Part shown: in pieces, positions 46,035 to 55,742 of the stretch
Layout: the number at the start of each line of letters is the position of its first letter
Numbering within the stretch: position 1 is the first letter of the stretch
Assembly (NCBI GenBank): GCA_013815385.1
Contig: JACDGL010000014.1
Location: 1-63,492 of the forward strand
Origin: Taibaiella sp.
Lineage (GTDB): Bacteria; Bacteroidota; Bacteroidia; Chitinophagales; Chitinophagaceae
Direction: 5' to 3'
Length of the DNA stretch: 63,492 bases
Position numbers and translations under genes: made by a program
Notes under the pieces: model-generated
What the model was told of the DNA's origin: nothing
Database searches by the model: none
What the model saw: the letters and a program-made list of their open reading frames with translations, nothing else

Positions 46035-46664
46035 TTATAGAAATGAATAGCCTACATGCACCTGGAACAGACGTTGCTGCCATGCGCCTGCAAGATTGTT
46101 CATGCTGGACAGGCCGAGGACATACCGGGCACCCAGGCTCAAATGCAGCGGCAGCTTTAATTCGAGGCCTACAACACCGGATATATCACTTGACTTAAAT
46201 AATGCTTTGCCATCTTTTACAAGCCCGTCAACGTCTTTTACAGATACCACACCATTGTACTGCGGGCCTATCTGAATCCAGAGGAAGGGGATAGGCTTGA
46301 ACTCGAATAATACAGGAATGCTGAGATAACTAACTCGGAACCTGCCATTCTTGGCTGAATCCATTGCGTTATTATAAAACGCGGAATAACCATCATAAAA
46401 ATTATGACCCTGAGCGGTATAACTTGTCTGGCTAAAAAAAGCTTCGGCCTGCACCCCCATTTTGGCACCATGCAGCCCTGCAAATATACCTCCGAGAAAG
46501 CCAGCCTTGTAGCCATTATCCCACGTACTACCTGATAAGGTAGCGAAATTAGCGCCTGCCTTGATGCCTATATCTATGCTTGGTATAGAGGTTTTGGCCT
46601 GTGCCCAAAGCATGGCGGGGAACAAGATCGTTATAATGGAAAGGAGTAAAGTATTGCGTGTCAT
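46035..46664 (-). CDS. PorT-like outer-membrane beta-barrel protein
   Basis: A signal peptide (ending AMLWAQ) leads 209 residues with the pattern SIDIGIKAGANFATLSG, GFLGGIFAGLHGAKMGVQAEAFFSQ and SYLSIPVLFEFKPI, and a final strand FQVHVGYSFL ending in a hydrophobic residue. This is the 'porin family / outer membrane beta-barrel (PorT-like)' group. It is probably structural or scaffold; the true PorT cannot be identified by eye. Confidence 0.82.
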   Translation of the reverse strand: MTRNTLLLSIITILFPAMLWAQAKTSIPSIDIGIKAGANFATLSGSTWDNGYKAGFLGGIFAGLHGAKMGVQAEAFFSQTSYTAQGHNFYDGYSAFYNNAMDSAKNGRFRVSYLSIPVLFEFKPIPFLWIQIGPQYNGVVSVKDVDGLVKDGKALFKSSDISGVVGLELKLPLHLSLGARYVLGLSSMNNLAGAWQQRLFQVHVGYSFL

Positions 46665-46724
46665 GAGTAAGTGTTTAACGTTTCTGATTGTATTGTCGCA
46701 AAAATAACAAAAAACGTGCCTGCC

Positions 46725-48359
46725 TTAGCCATAATCTTCCACTACCAGGAATTGATTATCGAGCGGATGGATGGCATCTTTCAGTACATCGAGCCACCGG
46801 GCGCCATATAATAGATAGTACGCGGTAAAATTATCTACGCGCTCCTGCAGCCCATTGGATGGGAACAGGCCGTTCTTTAGCTTGCTTATCCGGAGTAGCT
46901 GGTCCTGCATTTTTTTCTTTTCGGCACGCAGCATTTTCTTTTCCAGCACTTGCAGCTGGTGGCGCATGCGGGCAAGTGCCGCTTCGGCAGATGCACGAAG
47001 GGTAACATCGAGCGAGGTAGCTTTATCCTTGAGCTGGAGCAATATCTTTTCTATCGCAGCCGACTCCTCGGTTGTCTGCCACTTATCGCCGCTTTGCCGG
47101 ATAACATAGTTGCGCAACAGGGTGACCTCTGGGGTGAATACGCCGGGGACGGATAGCTGCAACTGCTGGCGGGTATGTGCCTGAGCCGGATGTATCCACT
47201 GGATGGACTGGCGCAAAAGAACAGCCGGATAAAATACATTGTAATGTTGAAACAGCGAGCGCAACTGCAGCCAGTAAGCTACCTCGGCGCCACCGCCTAT
47301 AAATGCAACATTGGGCAGGATGGTCTCCTGGAATGCACCCCTGAGAATAACGTTGGGACTAAAGCGTTCAGGATGCTCCTCCAGTTCGGCAAGCAATTCT
47401 TTTTCGTTGAACTGGATGTCTGTATTCACCACCCGCCACGTATCCTTTACTTTTTCTATCCGCTCGCGAATATTGTTGGTTAAGTAAAAGAGATTGATAG
47501 GCCTGGGGTGCGCCTGTATGCTGTAATGTGGGGAGAGTTTCTCTACCTGCTGCGATACTATGGTGTATGCGGTACTATGGAGCAGATCGTCTTGCATTAC
47601 CGGTATAAAAGGGCGTTTGAGGTTTGCATCATCCGGGTCGAGCACCAGCAGCCCATACCGACCGAAGAGCTCATTTACCAGGTATTGAGTGGCTGCACCG
47701 ATAGTGGAATGCCGTGTATAGGCATTGGTAATAATATTACTTAGGGTATCGTAATTATCCCCCGGCGGACCCATTACCTTTAGCAATGTTTCTATAAGCG
47801 GCTTGAGGCTTTTTGTATCCATACGGCCTACTGCACCCTGCTGGTTATCGCCGTCCCATACATACTTTTCATTTCCGTAGCGGAATGTGCCCAGCTCCTG
47901 CAGGTCATTATCCTCACTGCCCATGTAGTAAACCGGAACGAAGTTATTACCGGGATAGGTTTTGTTCAGGTCTTCTGCCAGTTTTATGGCATGGAGTATC
48001 TTATAGATAAAATACAGGTAACCCGTCATCAGGTTTGGTTGGTGTGCAGTGCAGATAGTGTAAGTGTTGCCGTTGCGCAGCAACACTATATTTTCCCTCA
48101 CCTTGTCGTGTACTGTTAGGTGGGTATATTGGGTGGTCAATACATCGGCCAGTAATTCCCTGTTAACCGGATATTGCGCCCTTTGTGCAATTGCTTTATC
48201 TACCCCGGCCTTATCAGGCGTATAATTAAAAAAAGAGGCAAGCGCCGGGTAGCCGGAAAGATAGTCTGTAACCAGGCGGGAAAAATATCCCGTATCGCTA
48301 TAGGGCAGATACGTGTATGATAAATGCACAGAGGTGGATTTGAGTACGAAGGTAAACAC
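46725..48359 (-). CDS. bshC: BshC-family putative cysteine ligase (bacillithiol synthesis)
   Basis: The 544-residue protein has the BshC pattern: YLPYSDTGYFSRLVTDYL near the start, ICTAHQPNLMTGYLYFIYKILHAIKLA, PVYYMGSEDNDLQEL and NVAFIGGGAEVAYWLQL. A coiled coil (LRASAEAALARMRHQLQVLEKKMLRAEKKK) precedes the C terminus. BshC is thought to join cysteine to GlcN-malate in bacillithiol synthesis. A GTG ten residues downstream of the first Met (VHLSYTYLPYS) is a possible alternative start. bshA and bshB are not nearby. Confidence 0.9.
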   Translation of the reverse strand: MFTFVLKSTSVHLSYTYLPYSDTGYFSRLVTDYLSGYPALASFFNYTPDKAGVDKAIAQRAQYPVNRELLADVLTTQYTHLTVHDKVRENIVLLRNGNTYTICTAHQPNLMTGYLYFIYKILHAIKLAEDLNKTYPGNNFVPVYYMGSEDNDLQELGTFRYGNEKYVWDGDNQQGAVGRMDTKSLKPLIETLLKVMGPPGDNYDTLSNIITNAYTRHSTIGAATQYLVNELFGRYGLLVLDPDDANLKRPFIPVMQDDLLHSTAYTIVSQQVEKLSPHYSIQAHPRPINLFYLTNNIRERIEKVKDTWRVVNTDIQFNEKELLAELEEHPERFSPNVILRGAFQETILPNVAFIGGGAEVAYWLQLRSLFQHYNVFYPAVLLRQSIQWIHPAQAHTRQQLQLSVPGVFTPEVTLLRNYVIRQSGDKWQTTEESAAIEKILLQLKDKATSLDVTLRASAEAALARMRHQLQVLEKKMLRAEKKKMQDQLLRISKLKNGLFPSNGLQERVDNFTAYYLLYGARWLDVLKDAIHPLDNQFLVVEDYG

Positions 48360-48460
48360 CAGCGGGTAATATCTGCATTATGCGGCAATAGCAGAAATCA
48401 ATTTGAGGGGTTGGTTATTAATAATGCGGCGAAACCTGTATTTTCCCTTATTATTTAAAG

Positions 48461-49156
48461 ATGTCAAATAACAACAGTAACAGCATCAAGAACTGGGCAG
48501 AAGATGACCGCCCACGGGAAAAGATGATGCAGAAAAGCGCCCAGGCCCTGAGTGATGCAGAACTGCTGGCCATACTGATACAAAGCGGGACAAGGGAAAA
48601 AAGCGCCCTGGACCTGGCACGCGAAGTGCTGGCGCTGGCAAATAATAATCTGCACGAGCTGGGAAGGCTGGGTGTTACCGACCTGCAAAAACCGAAGGGT
48701 ATAGGCGTGGCCCGCGCTATAACTATAGCTGCCGCGCTGGAACTGGGCAGGCGCAGGCAAATGGGAGAAGGACTGCTAAAGCCCGCAATAACAGGCGCAC
48801 GCGATGCCGCAGAAATAGTGCTACCCCTGCTGCGCGACCTGAACCACGAGGTTTTCTGGGTATTGTACCTCAACGCCAGTAACCGAATGCTAAAGCATGA
48901 GATACTGAGCCAGGGCGGGTTTACCGGTACGGTAGCGGATATAAGAATGATATTAAAGAATGCATTGATGAATAATGCTAACCAACTGATAATAGCCCAT
49001 AACCACCCATCGGGCAACCCAAAAGCGAGCGCAGCTGATAAAGAGCTTACCAAAAGGCTGAAAGAAGCAGCTATACTGATGGATATGAAGCTGCTGGACC
49101 ACCTGATAGTATTTGGCAATGAATACATGAGCATGGCAGATGAGGGGATGATGTAG
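48461..49156 (+). CDS. radC: RadC-family JAB/JAMM-domain protein
   Basis: The 231-residue protein has a UPF0758/RadC N-terminal helix-hairpin-helix part (ALSDAELLAILIQSG, LQKPKGIGVARAITIAAALELGRR) and a C-terminal metalloprotease-like domain with the JAMM motif IAHNHPSGNPKASAADKEL. Despite the name, a DNA-repair role is not firmly established for the family. The TA pair follows 51 bases later on the same strand. Confidence 0.92.
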   Translation: MSNNNSNSIKNWAEDDRPREKMMQKSAQALSDAELLAILIQSGTREKSALDLAREVLALANNNLHELGRLGVTDLQKPKGIGVARAITIAAALELGRRRQMGEGLLKPAITGARDAAEIVLPLLRDLNHEVFWVLYLNASNRMLKHEILSQGGFTGTVADIRMILKNALMNNANQLIIAHNHPSGNPKASAADKELTKRLKEAAILMDMKLLDHLIVFGNEYMSMADEGMM

Positions 49157-49207
49157 GTGATGGTTTTTCTGAATGATAAAAGGTAAATTTGCAGGAACAT
49201 AATTGTT

Positions 49208-49456
49208 ATGAATACAACAACTATAAGGCAGAAGCTTCACAATTATCTGGAAGTAGCAGATGATAAGAAGATAAAAGCGATGTATACAATGATGGAAGTG
49301 GAAATAGAAGAGGGGATAACTGAATACAGCAATGAATTTAAGGCTGAACTGGAAGAACGGAGCGCTGGGTATAAAAACGGCAATGAAAAAACTGTGACTG
49401 CTGCTGAAAGCCGAAAGAGGGTGCAAAAGATAATGAAAGCAGGGGATAAAAAATGA
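49208..49456 (+). CDS. Antitoxin-like addiction-module component
   Basis: The 82-residue, highly charged, helical protein (MNTTTIRQKLHNYLEVADDKKIKAMYTMMEVEIEEG...SRKRVQKIMK) has the size and composition of RelB/ParD-type addiction-module antitoxins. Its stop overlaps the start of the RelE/ParE-like gene (ATGA), the usual TA arrangement. It remains intact although the toxin carries a nonsense mutation. Confidence 0.72.
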   Translation: MNTTTIRQKLHNYLEVADDKKIKAMYTMMEVEIEEGITEYSNEFKAELEERSAGYKNGNEKTVTAAESRKRVQKIMKAGDKK

Positions 49457-49752
49457 CCTACAAGTATATATTACTTGCAAAAGCCCAGGAAGAATATGAA
49501 GCCTCCATCAGGTAGTACCTGGAAAGAAGCCAATCAGCCCCAGCGTTATTTATAGAAGCAGTAGACCACTCACTCTACCTGATATGTGAGCATCCGGACA
49601 GGTGGCGTAATGTATATGACAAATATTATGAACTGGGAGTGAAAAAGTATCCGTTCAGTATTGTTTACACTATAGATGCGGAACAGGGTTTAATTATTAT
49701 CATCTCCATATATCACTTTAGCAGAAATCCCGGAAAGAAGTATAAGAAATAG
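49453..49752 (+). pseudogene. RelE/ParE-family toxin interrupted by a nonsense codon
   Basis: From the ATG at 49453 the frame reads MTYKYILLAKAQEEYEASIR, then TAG, then YLERSQSAPALFIEAVDH and on through DRWRNVYDKYYELGVKKYPF to FSRNPGKKYKK, 99 residues in all. ParE/RelE proteins often have Trp at this position (a WYxER pattern), and TGG to TAG is one change. Everything after it is conserved, so the loss looks recent. The full protein would inhibit translation or gyrase. Confidence 0.8.
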
Positions 49753-49818
49753 TTGATCACCACAGATTTACATGCTGTCCCCCTTATTTATACGTTTTAG
49801 TTATCTTGCAGCACTTAT

Positions 49819-50805
49819 ATGCTTAAGATAGGAATATTTGGCGCCGGACATCTTGGTAAGATACATATGCAACAATGGCTGGAGATACCGGATGTGCAGA
49901 TAAAGGGCTTTTATGATCCTAACGATGCCCAGGCTGCTACAGCAATAGCACAATACCAGATACCGCGCTATACAGATATAGATGAGCTGATACAGGAATG
50001 CGACGCGCTGGATATCGTATCTACCACCACTACCCATTATGAGATCGCCAAACGCTGTCTGCAGCACGGTAAGCATTTATTTATAGAAAAGCCGTTGGCG
50101 CATTCACTTGAAGAGTGTAAAGAGCTGGTGCAGCTGGTAAAGGAAGCGAATGTAAAATGCCAGGTAGGGCATGTGGAGCGTTATAATCCGGCCTATCTTG
50201 CCCTGGGCGACCAGCAACTACAGCCTATGTTCATAGAGGCGCACCGGTTGTCGCAATTTAACCCTCGTGGTACCGATGTGGCAGTGATACTGGACCTTAT
50301 GATACATGATATAGATATAGTGCTGCACCTGGTAAGATCGCCGGTGAAGCGTATATCAGCAAGTGGCGTATCGGTACTCAGCGAAACGGCAGATATAGTA
50401 AATGCGCGTATAGAGTTTGATAACGGATGTGTAGCCAACCTGACGGCGAGCCGTATATCGCTGAAGAAAATGCGCAAAATGCGGGTGTTCCAGCGCGATG
50501 CTTATATAGGTATAGACTTCCTGGAGAAGAAAACAGAGATCATACGCCTGAAAGAACCAGGGATGAAAAGCGGGATGATGGATTTCCCGATAGAGCTGGG
50601 CAATGGTGAAACAAAGATCATATCGGTACAAATGCCGGAAGCCCCGGCTACTAATGCTATACGCATGGAGTTATCGGACTTTGCTGAGGCTGTAATAAAA
50701 GATAAGCCGGTACAGGTAACCGTTTATGATGGCTACCAGGCAATGGACGTAGCCAACCAGATACTGATGAAAATGAGCCAGCATAATGAGCTGCACAATG
50801 TTTAA
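49819..50805 (+). CDS. Gfo/Idh/MocA-family oxidoreductase
   Basis: The N-terminal Rossmann motif is IGIFGAGHLGKIHMQQW, followed by the family EKP motif (HLFIEKPLAHSLEECKEL) and VGHVERYNPAYLAL. The 328-residue length is normal. Members reduce or oxidise sugars and related compounds with NAD(P). It lies two genes upstream of a sugar-phosphate transferase, so a role in making a UDP-sugar for surface glycans is possible. The VGHVERYNP segment resembles members seen next to lipid A genes. Confidence 0.85.
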   Translation: MLKIGIFGAGHLGKIHMQQWLEIPDVQIKGFYDPNDAQAATAIAQYQIPRYTDIDELIQECDALDIVSTTTTHYEIAKRCLQHGKHLFIEKPLAHSLEECKELVQLVKEANVKCQVGHVERYNPAYLALGDQQLQPMFIEAHRLSQFNPRGTDVAVILDLMIHDIDIVLHLVRSPVKRISASGVSVLSETADIVNARIEFDNGCVANLTASRISLKKMRKMRVFQRDAYIGIDFLEKKTEIIRLKEPGMKSGMMDFPIELGNGETKIISVQMPEAPATNAIRMELSDFAEAVIKDKPVQVTVYDGYQAMDVANQILMKMSQHNELHNV

Positions 50806-50847
50806 CACTGTAATTGCGTTATAACGCAAACAGGCAGAATTAATGTA

Positions 50848-51723
50848 ATGAGGTTTACCTATATACTTTTAGCTTTTTGCAGCGTAGTGATGTGGTCGGG
50901 ATGTAATACTATTAATCCCACGGAGCCAGTACCTACCTATGTGCATATTGATTCCTTCAGTTTCAAGCCATTGACTACCATGAATACTGGTGGCAATACA
51001 CATAATATTACGTGCGCCTGGGTGTATTATAATGGTAATGTTATTGGCGTGTTCGACCTGCCGGTTACTGTTCCGGTTATTACCAGCGGCACTACGGGTA
51101 CGTTAACTATAGCCCCCGGCATACAGGTAAATGGCATCAGCTCTAACCAGATAATATATCCGTCCTATACTTATGATACCATGGCCCTGGCTACCAACCC
51201 GGGACAAATGGTAACGTATACCCCTAAAACACAGTATCGCAGTAATACATCCTTTTTACAGATAGATGATTTTGAAAATGGCAATGATTTTGTGAAGTTT
51301 ACAGGTGACAGCGCTCTTATACGCATTACAGATAAATCACTGGTTCTGGATGGCTCCGCATCAGCATATATATACCTGAAATCCCCGGATACCGCATGTG
51401 AAAATATCTGCAATGTGCGGTTCAGTTATCCCACTCAGACCGGGTATATAGAAGTGGACTATAAAAGCACGATGCCTTTTGCTGTAGGGGTAGAAGATTA
51501 TACCGCTTCCAATAGTCCAACGGCATCTTACTATATAGGGGGGGCTAACCCCACCAGTGGGGTACAGAAGAAGATATATTTTTCTCTGGCTACTCCGCTA
51601 GGTATATTCCAGAATGGTGTGCCAGGTGGTTTCTTTTCGTTACTGATAAGGGCGGAATTACCAGCAGGCCAGGCCAATGGATACGTTATAATAGATGATA
51701 TAAAAGTGGTAACCTTACAATAG
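50848..51723 (+). CDS. Lipoprotein of unknown function
   Basis: MRFTYILLAFCSVVMWSGC is an SPII signal with Cys19. The mature ~270 residues are beta-rich (HNITCAWVYYNGNVIGVFDLPVTVPVI; RFSYPTQTGYIEVDYKS; QANGYVIIDDIKVVTL) and resemble jelly-roll surface lipoproteins. The gene lies between the oxidoreductase (42 bases) and the glycosylphosphotransferase (5 bases) on one strand and is probably co-transcribed with both. Confidence 0.72.
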   Translation: MRFTYILLAFCSVVMWSGCNTINPTEPVPTYVHIDSFSFKPLTTMNTGGNTHNITCAWVYYNGNVIGVFDLPVTVPVITSGTTGTLTIAPGIQVNGISSNQIIYPSYTYDTMALATNPGQMVTYTPKTQYRSNTSFLQIDDFENGNDFVKFTGDSALIRITDKSLVLDGSASAYIYLKSPDTACENICNVRFSYPTQTGYIEVDYKSTMPFAVGVEDYTASNSPTASYYIGGANPTSGVQKKIYFSLATPLGIFQNGVPGGFFSLLIRAELPAGQANGYVIIDDIKVVTLQ

Positions 51724-51728
51724 AGCAT

Positions 51729-53153
51729 ATGCAGCTACCGCCTATAAAAAGAAGGGCTATCAGGGAGCTGGCAGTGCTGGACTATATGGCCGCTGCCATA
51801 GCGTGGATGAGCTTTTGGGTGTATCGTCACCAGGTACTGGAGCATCGCACGTTTGTAGATGCATTGCACCTCTTCAGGCTGAAGGATTATATAGCGGGTA
51901 TGATCATAATACCCGGTGGGTGGTTGCTCCTGTACCTGCTATCAGGAACGTACTTTGATCTTTATCGCAAATCGCGCCTTAACGAGGTGAACCGTACACT
52001 GATCTCCTGTATCATTGGCAGCATTGTAGTTTCGCTACTGGTATTTGCGAATGATGCAAGCGACTATACCTATTTCATCAGGATGACCGGACGCTACCTG
52101 CTGATACATACTGCCTATACACTGATACTGCGGTTATGGATACTGAAAAGAATAAAGAATAACCTCGTAAATGGCCGGGTAGGATTCAAGACCTTGATAA
52201 TAGGTGGTAACCAACAGGCTATAAATATCTATAACCAGGTAAAGGATAGCCCTAAGGTACTTGGGAATATCTTTTTAGGATTCATTTACAGCAATAAGGA
52301 AGCATCGAACGGGATGAGCAAACTGCTGCCGCAACTGGGACATCTTTCGGAACTGGAAGAGATCATTGACAAATACGAAATAGAAGAGGTAATAGTAGCT
52401 GTGGATTCTTTTGAACACCATCTGCTTGAAAATATCATTACCCGCCTCAGCTATAGACCGGTTGTGGTGAAGGTGCTACCTGACTATTACGATATCATAT
52501 CGGGCTCGGTAAAGACCAGTAATGTGTATGATGCGATACTGATACACATACACCCCGACCTGATGCCCGACTGGCAGCGCGTATGCAAACGTGCTATAGA
52601 TATAGTATCCTCTATCATTGCGCTTGTGCTGCTATCCCCTTTGCTGTTGCTGGCAGCTATACGGGTAAGGCTGTCATCGCCGGGGAAGATCATTTACAAG
52701 CAGGAGCGAATAGGATTGTTTGGACGGCCGTTCTGTATTTATAAATTCCGGTCGATGTACCTGAATGCGGAAGAGAATGGCCCGGCACTTTCAAGTGAAG
52801 CAGATAACCGGATAACACCATGGGGGAAATTCATGCGTAAATGGCGGATAGATGAATTGCCCCAATTTTATAACATACTGAAAGGAGACATGTCGCTGGT
52901 AGGGCCCCGGCCTGAAAGGAAACATTTTATAGATATTATCAGTATCCCGCATCCGCACTATAAATACCTGCACAAGGTAAAGCCAGGCCTCACATCGTGG
53001 GGGATGGTACAATTTGGCTACGCCGAAAATGTAGATGAGATGGCAGAGCGTATGAAGTATGACCTGCTGTATATAGAAAACTGCTCACTGGCGCTGGATG
53101 TGAAGATAATGCTGTACACTTTGATGGTATTATTTGAAGGCCGGGGTAAATAA
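51729..53153 (+). CDS. Polyprenyl-phosphate sugar-1-phosphate transferase (WcaJ/PssY-type)
   Basis: The 474-residue protein has four N-terminal membrane helices, a CoA-binding-like middle domain (GFKTLIIGGNQQAINIYNQV) and the C-terminal bacterial sugar transferase domain: KRAIDIVSSIIALVLLSPL, YKQERIGLFGRPFCIYKFRSMY, RKWRIDELPQFYNILKGDMSLVGPRPE. It moves a sugar-1-phosphate onto undecaprenyl phosphate, the first step of exopolysaccharide or O-antigen units. No glycosyltransferase cluster follows; the next gene is convergent. Confidence 0.93.
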   Translation: MQLPPIKRRAIRELAVLDYMAAAIAWMSFWVYRHQVLEHRTFVDALHLFRLKDYIAGMIIIPGGWLLLYLLSGTYFDLYRKSRLNEVNRTLISCIIGSIVVSLLVFANDASDYTYFIRMTGRYLLIHTAYTLILRLWILKRIKNNLVNGRVGFKTLIIGGNQQAINIYNQVKDSPKVLGNIFLGFIYSNKEASNGMSKLLPQLGHLSELEEIIDKYEIEEVIVAVDSFEHHLLENIITRLSYRPVVVKVLPDYYDIISGSVKTSNVYDAILIHIHPDLMPDWQRVCKRAIDIVSSIIALVLLSPLLLLAAIRVRLSSPGKIIYKQERIGLFGRPFCIYKFRSMYLNAEENGPALSSEADNRITPWGKFMRKWRIDELPQFYNILKGDMSLVGPRPERKHFIDIISIPHPHYKYLHKVKPGLTSWGMVQFGYAENVDEMAERMKYDLLYIENCSLALDVKIMLYTLMVLFEGRGK

Positions 53154-53160
53154 ATACGGT

Positions 53161-54379
53161 TTACCTGCTAAACGAAAACAATGCGGCATTATCATTTTTC
53201 TTTTCCAATATAGCATCGCGTATCATCTGTGCACCAATAACGCTGAATGTAATGCCGTTGCCACCAAAGCCTAAGGTGAAAAAGGTATTGGGCTTACCGG
53301 GTAATGAACCGATGTATGGCAATCCATCTGCTGTTGCAGCAAAAGTACCCGCCCAGCTAAAGTCGATACGTATTGGTATGTGCGGGAATTTTTTATTGAA
53401 AGACTGTAGCAAAGCCTTAGCCTTCATTTTTACCCTTGCATCCCTTTTTTCGGGATTGTAGAAAGGGTCATCTTTGCCGCCCCCCAGTATGCGGTTATCA
53501 TCTGTTACCCTGAAGTACATGTAAGGGGTACTTGTTTCCCATATAAGGCTATTGCCATGCCATATCTTTCCTTCATGAACGGGCTCACTTACGAATGCAT
53601 AGGTTGAATACAGATCTGCAATATGGTGTGGTATATATATCAAAGATTCATAGCCACAAGCCATTACCAGCTTACCTGCTTTACTACATTACCTGTATCT
53701 GTATGCAAGATTACATGACCCTCTTTTTCTTCTATGCTTATGATCTCTGTATTGTTATAAACCTGCTGCCCACCACTAACGCAGTGGCGCAATAGTTCAT
53801 GTGCCACCCTGTATGCATCTATTTCACCTGCTTCGGCTGATAATAAGGCGGCGGGTGCCTCAAAGCCAAAAAGGTTTGCAACATCTTTCGCCTCCAGCCA
53901 CTCCACGTCAAAACCATATTTTTTTCTAAGATTATATTCCCGATGCAATCCATCTTTGTGTTTCCGGTAGCTTGCGTATTGCAGACTGGGCTTAATATTG
54001 AATGAAATGTTGGGGTTTATTTTATTGCATATGGCCTGCAGGTCATAAATGGCTTTAAGACACAGCTTGTAGCAGGTAATTGCATTTTTTTCTCCTATCA
54101 TTGCTGCCAGCTCGCAGAGCGGTGTATCTATTTCGTATTGCAACAGTGCAGTACTGGCAGCAGTACTGCCCATCCCTACATGGCGGCGATCTATTACAGC
54201 ACTGAAAGCCCTGCATTGCTAAGGTAGTAAGCTGCCAGCGCCCCGCTGATACCGGCACCTGCAATTGCCACATCTACAGAAATATTGCCGGAAAGGGATG
54301 GGTAATTGCTGATAATTCCATTTTTCATTAGCCAGTAAGGATAATGCGAACGTAGATCCATAGGAAGGGCTTTAGGCAC
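53161..54379 (-). pseudogene. FAD-dependent (DAO-type) oxidoreductase with two frameshifts
   Basis: Three frames join into one ~405-residue protein. The N-terminal part has VDVAIAGAGISGALAAYYL (FAD motif) and ends GLSVL at about 54196. The second frame gives IDRRHVGMGSTAASTALLQYE and runs to about 53670. The third begins ACGYES and ends near GFGGNGITFSVIGAQMI, a typical glycine-oxidase/DadA C terminus. Each junction is explained by loss of one base (one G after CTG near 54196, one A in an A-run near 53675). Sequencing error is possible, but two events favour a true pseudogene. Confidence 0.75.
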
Positions 54380-54550
54380 CGTGCTGTTTCCATATCACTT
54401 TTATAATCATGCCATGTTTAAAAGGGGAATTCAGGCGGATGGGGAATAATTTGCACTTATTGTAGAGGTAGCGACGAGCCTATTAAATAGTGTTTATGAT
54501 ATAGACGCTAATGGCATAGTATTTTTTAACAATGTATAAAACCAAAACTT

Positions 54551-54706
54551 ATGAGATCGCTACTTTACATCGTTGCTGTAATTATGTTGATAGGATGGAT
54601 ACTGGGTGTTTTTGTATACAGCGCCAAAGGCCTGATACATGTATTATTAGTAATTGCAGTTATTTCATTACTGCTGGGCCTGATAAGAAGAGGATCAATA
54701 GACTAA
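54551..54706 (+). CDS. Small two-helix membrane protein (lmo0937 / DUF5670 family)
   Basis: The 51-residue protein reads MRSLLYIVAVIMLIGWILG, then FVYSAKGLIHVLLVIAVIS, then LLLGLIRRGSID: two membrane helices joined by a short turn. This matches the lmo0937-family small membrane proteins, often stress-induced. It has a strong palindromic terminator 18 bases after its stop. Confidence 0.8.
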   Translation: MRSLLYIVAVIMLIGWILGVFVYSAKGLIHVLLVIAVISLLLGLIRRGSID

Positions 54707-54723
54707 GCCAGCCATCATTTCCT

Positions 54724-54763
54724 AAAAGAAAAAGCTGAAGATATATCTTCAGCTTTTTCTTTT
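54724..54763. terminator. Bidirectional terminator between the small membrane protein and a response regulator
   Basis: A 40-bp perfect palindrome (core AGCTGAAGATA with its complement, flanked by A- and T-runs) sits between convergent genes and can end both. Confidence 0.88.
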
Positions 54764-54783
54764 TATAAAAGGACCGTTGAATG

Positions 54784-55152
54784 TTATGAAGCAGATACCT
54801 GCACACTTGAGATCTGTTTATCGAGATCAGTAAGGCTTATGGGCTTTTCTATTACCTGGTATTTAGCGCCCTTAGGCATAGCCGGTGGAGTTGGGTGAAA
54901 CGCGCTTATAAGAACTATATGCATGTCAGGGAATTCAACCGCAAGCCCAGGTGCCTGGGACCATCCAATACCATCAGGAAGATTATTATCCATGAAAACA
55001 ATATCAGGCTGCAGGGAGCGAAGAAATGAAATTCCTTCTTCTAGTGTATGGGAAAGATATACTTCATACTCTTTGCGCAGGAAGTAACTCTTAAGTAAAA
55101 GGCATAGATCTATTTCGTCATCTATTATTAATACTTTTTTACGATCGGGCAT
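54784..55152 (-). CDS. Single-domain response regulator
   Basis: The 122-residue receiver domain reads KVLIIDDEIDLCLLL (acidic pair), DIVFMDNNLPDG (phospho-acceptor Asp), VLISAFH (Ser switch) and IEKPIS (Lys). No output domain is present. I chose the ATG at 55152 (MPDRKKVL). The partner kinase is not in the window. Single-domain regulators act in phosphorelays or as phosphate sinks. Confidence 0.87.
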   Translation of the reverse strand: MPDRKKVLIIDDEIDLCLLLKSYFLRKEYEVYLSHTLEEGISFLRSLQPDIVFMDNNLPDGIGWSQAPGLAVEFPDMHIVLISAFHPTPPAMPKGAKYQVIEKPISLTDLDKQISSVQVSAS

Positions 55153-55316
55153 ACTGACTAACGTATTATGTAAAAACAAACATCCCCTCAAATATCCTTC
55201 AACACTACAAATATAAAAACGGTATTATTAAATATAATACGGTTATTATTAATTTATACATGCAAAAACAATGCCTTCAGATAATGGAAGGCTTAAGGGG
55301 ATGTTAATAATTGAGG

Positions 55317-55742
55317 TCAGGCTGGGATGGAGGAAGCGTGCGTCCAGTAGCTACGTAGGGCTGCTACCGTACGTAAAAGGCTTTCGAAACTATTAGGTTT
55401 TGTGATATAGGAATTAGCGCCTAGTTCATAGCACCGACGCATTTCCTGTTCGTTATTAGTGGTACTGAATATAACTACTGGTATATGTTTAAAATCAGGA
55501 TGTTGTTTTAATTCTTTCAGCACCTCGCGGCCATCCTTTTTGGGCATATTAAGATCGAGCAGAATGAAACGCGGCATAGGGCTATCCGAATTTTTAGCCA
55601 GGCCATTCAGATAATCAATTACCTCTACACCATTTTCTACAAATTCCAGCTTGTCGTTAAATCCATTTTCATCAAATGCCGTTTGTAGTAAGAAACGGTC
55701 ATCAGCATCATCTTCCGCAATTAAAATAAAAAATTCCTCCAT
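55317..55742 (-). CDS. Single-domain response regulator (Rcp1-like)
   Basis: The 141-residue receiver domain reads FILIAEDDADDRFLLQTAF, the acceptor Asp in RFILLDLNMPKKDG, the Thr/Ser switch in VVIFSTTNN and Lys in YITKPNSFE. The ADDRxLL start and long alpha3 region resemble the Rcp1-type regulators that pair with phytochrome or hybrid kinases. No kinase gene is adjacent. Confidence 0.88.
   Translation of the reverse strand: MEEFFILIAEDDADDRFLLQTAFDENGFNDKLEFVENGVEVIDYLNGLAKNSDSPMPRFILLDLNMPKKDGREVLKELKQHPDFKHIPVVIFSTTNNEQEMRRCYELGANSYITKPNSFESLLRTVAALRSYWTHASSIPA

Noticed and set aside
48451-49200. Long 249-residue minus-strand frame over radC
   Set aside because: It is a Ser/Leu-rich shadow of the real radC frame, which has the JAMM and helix-hairpin-helix motifs.
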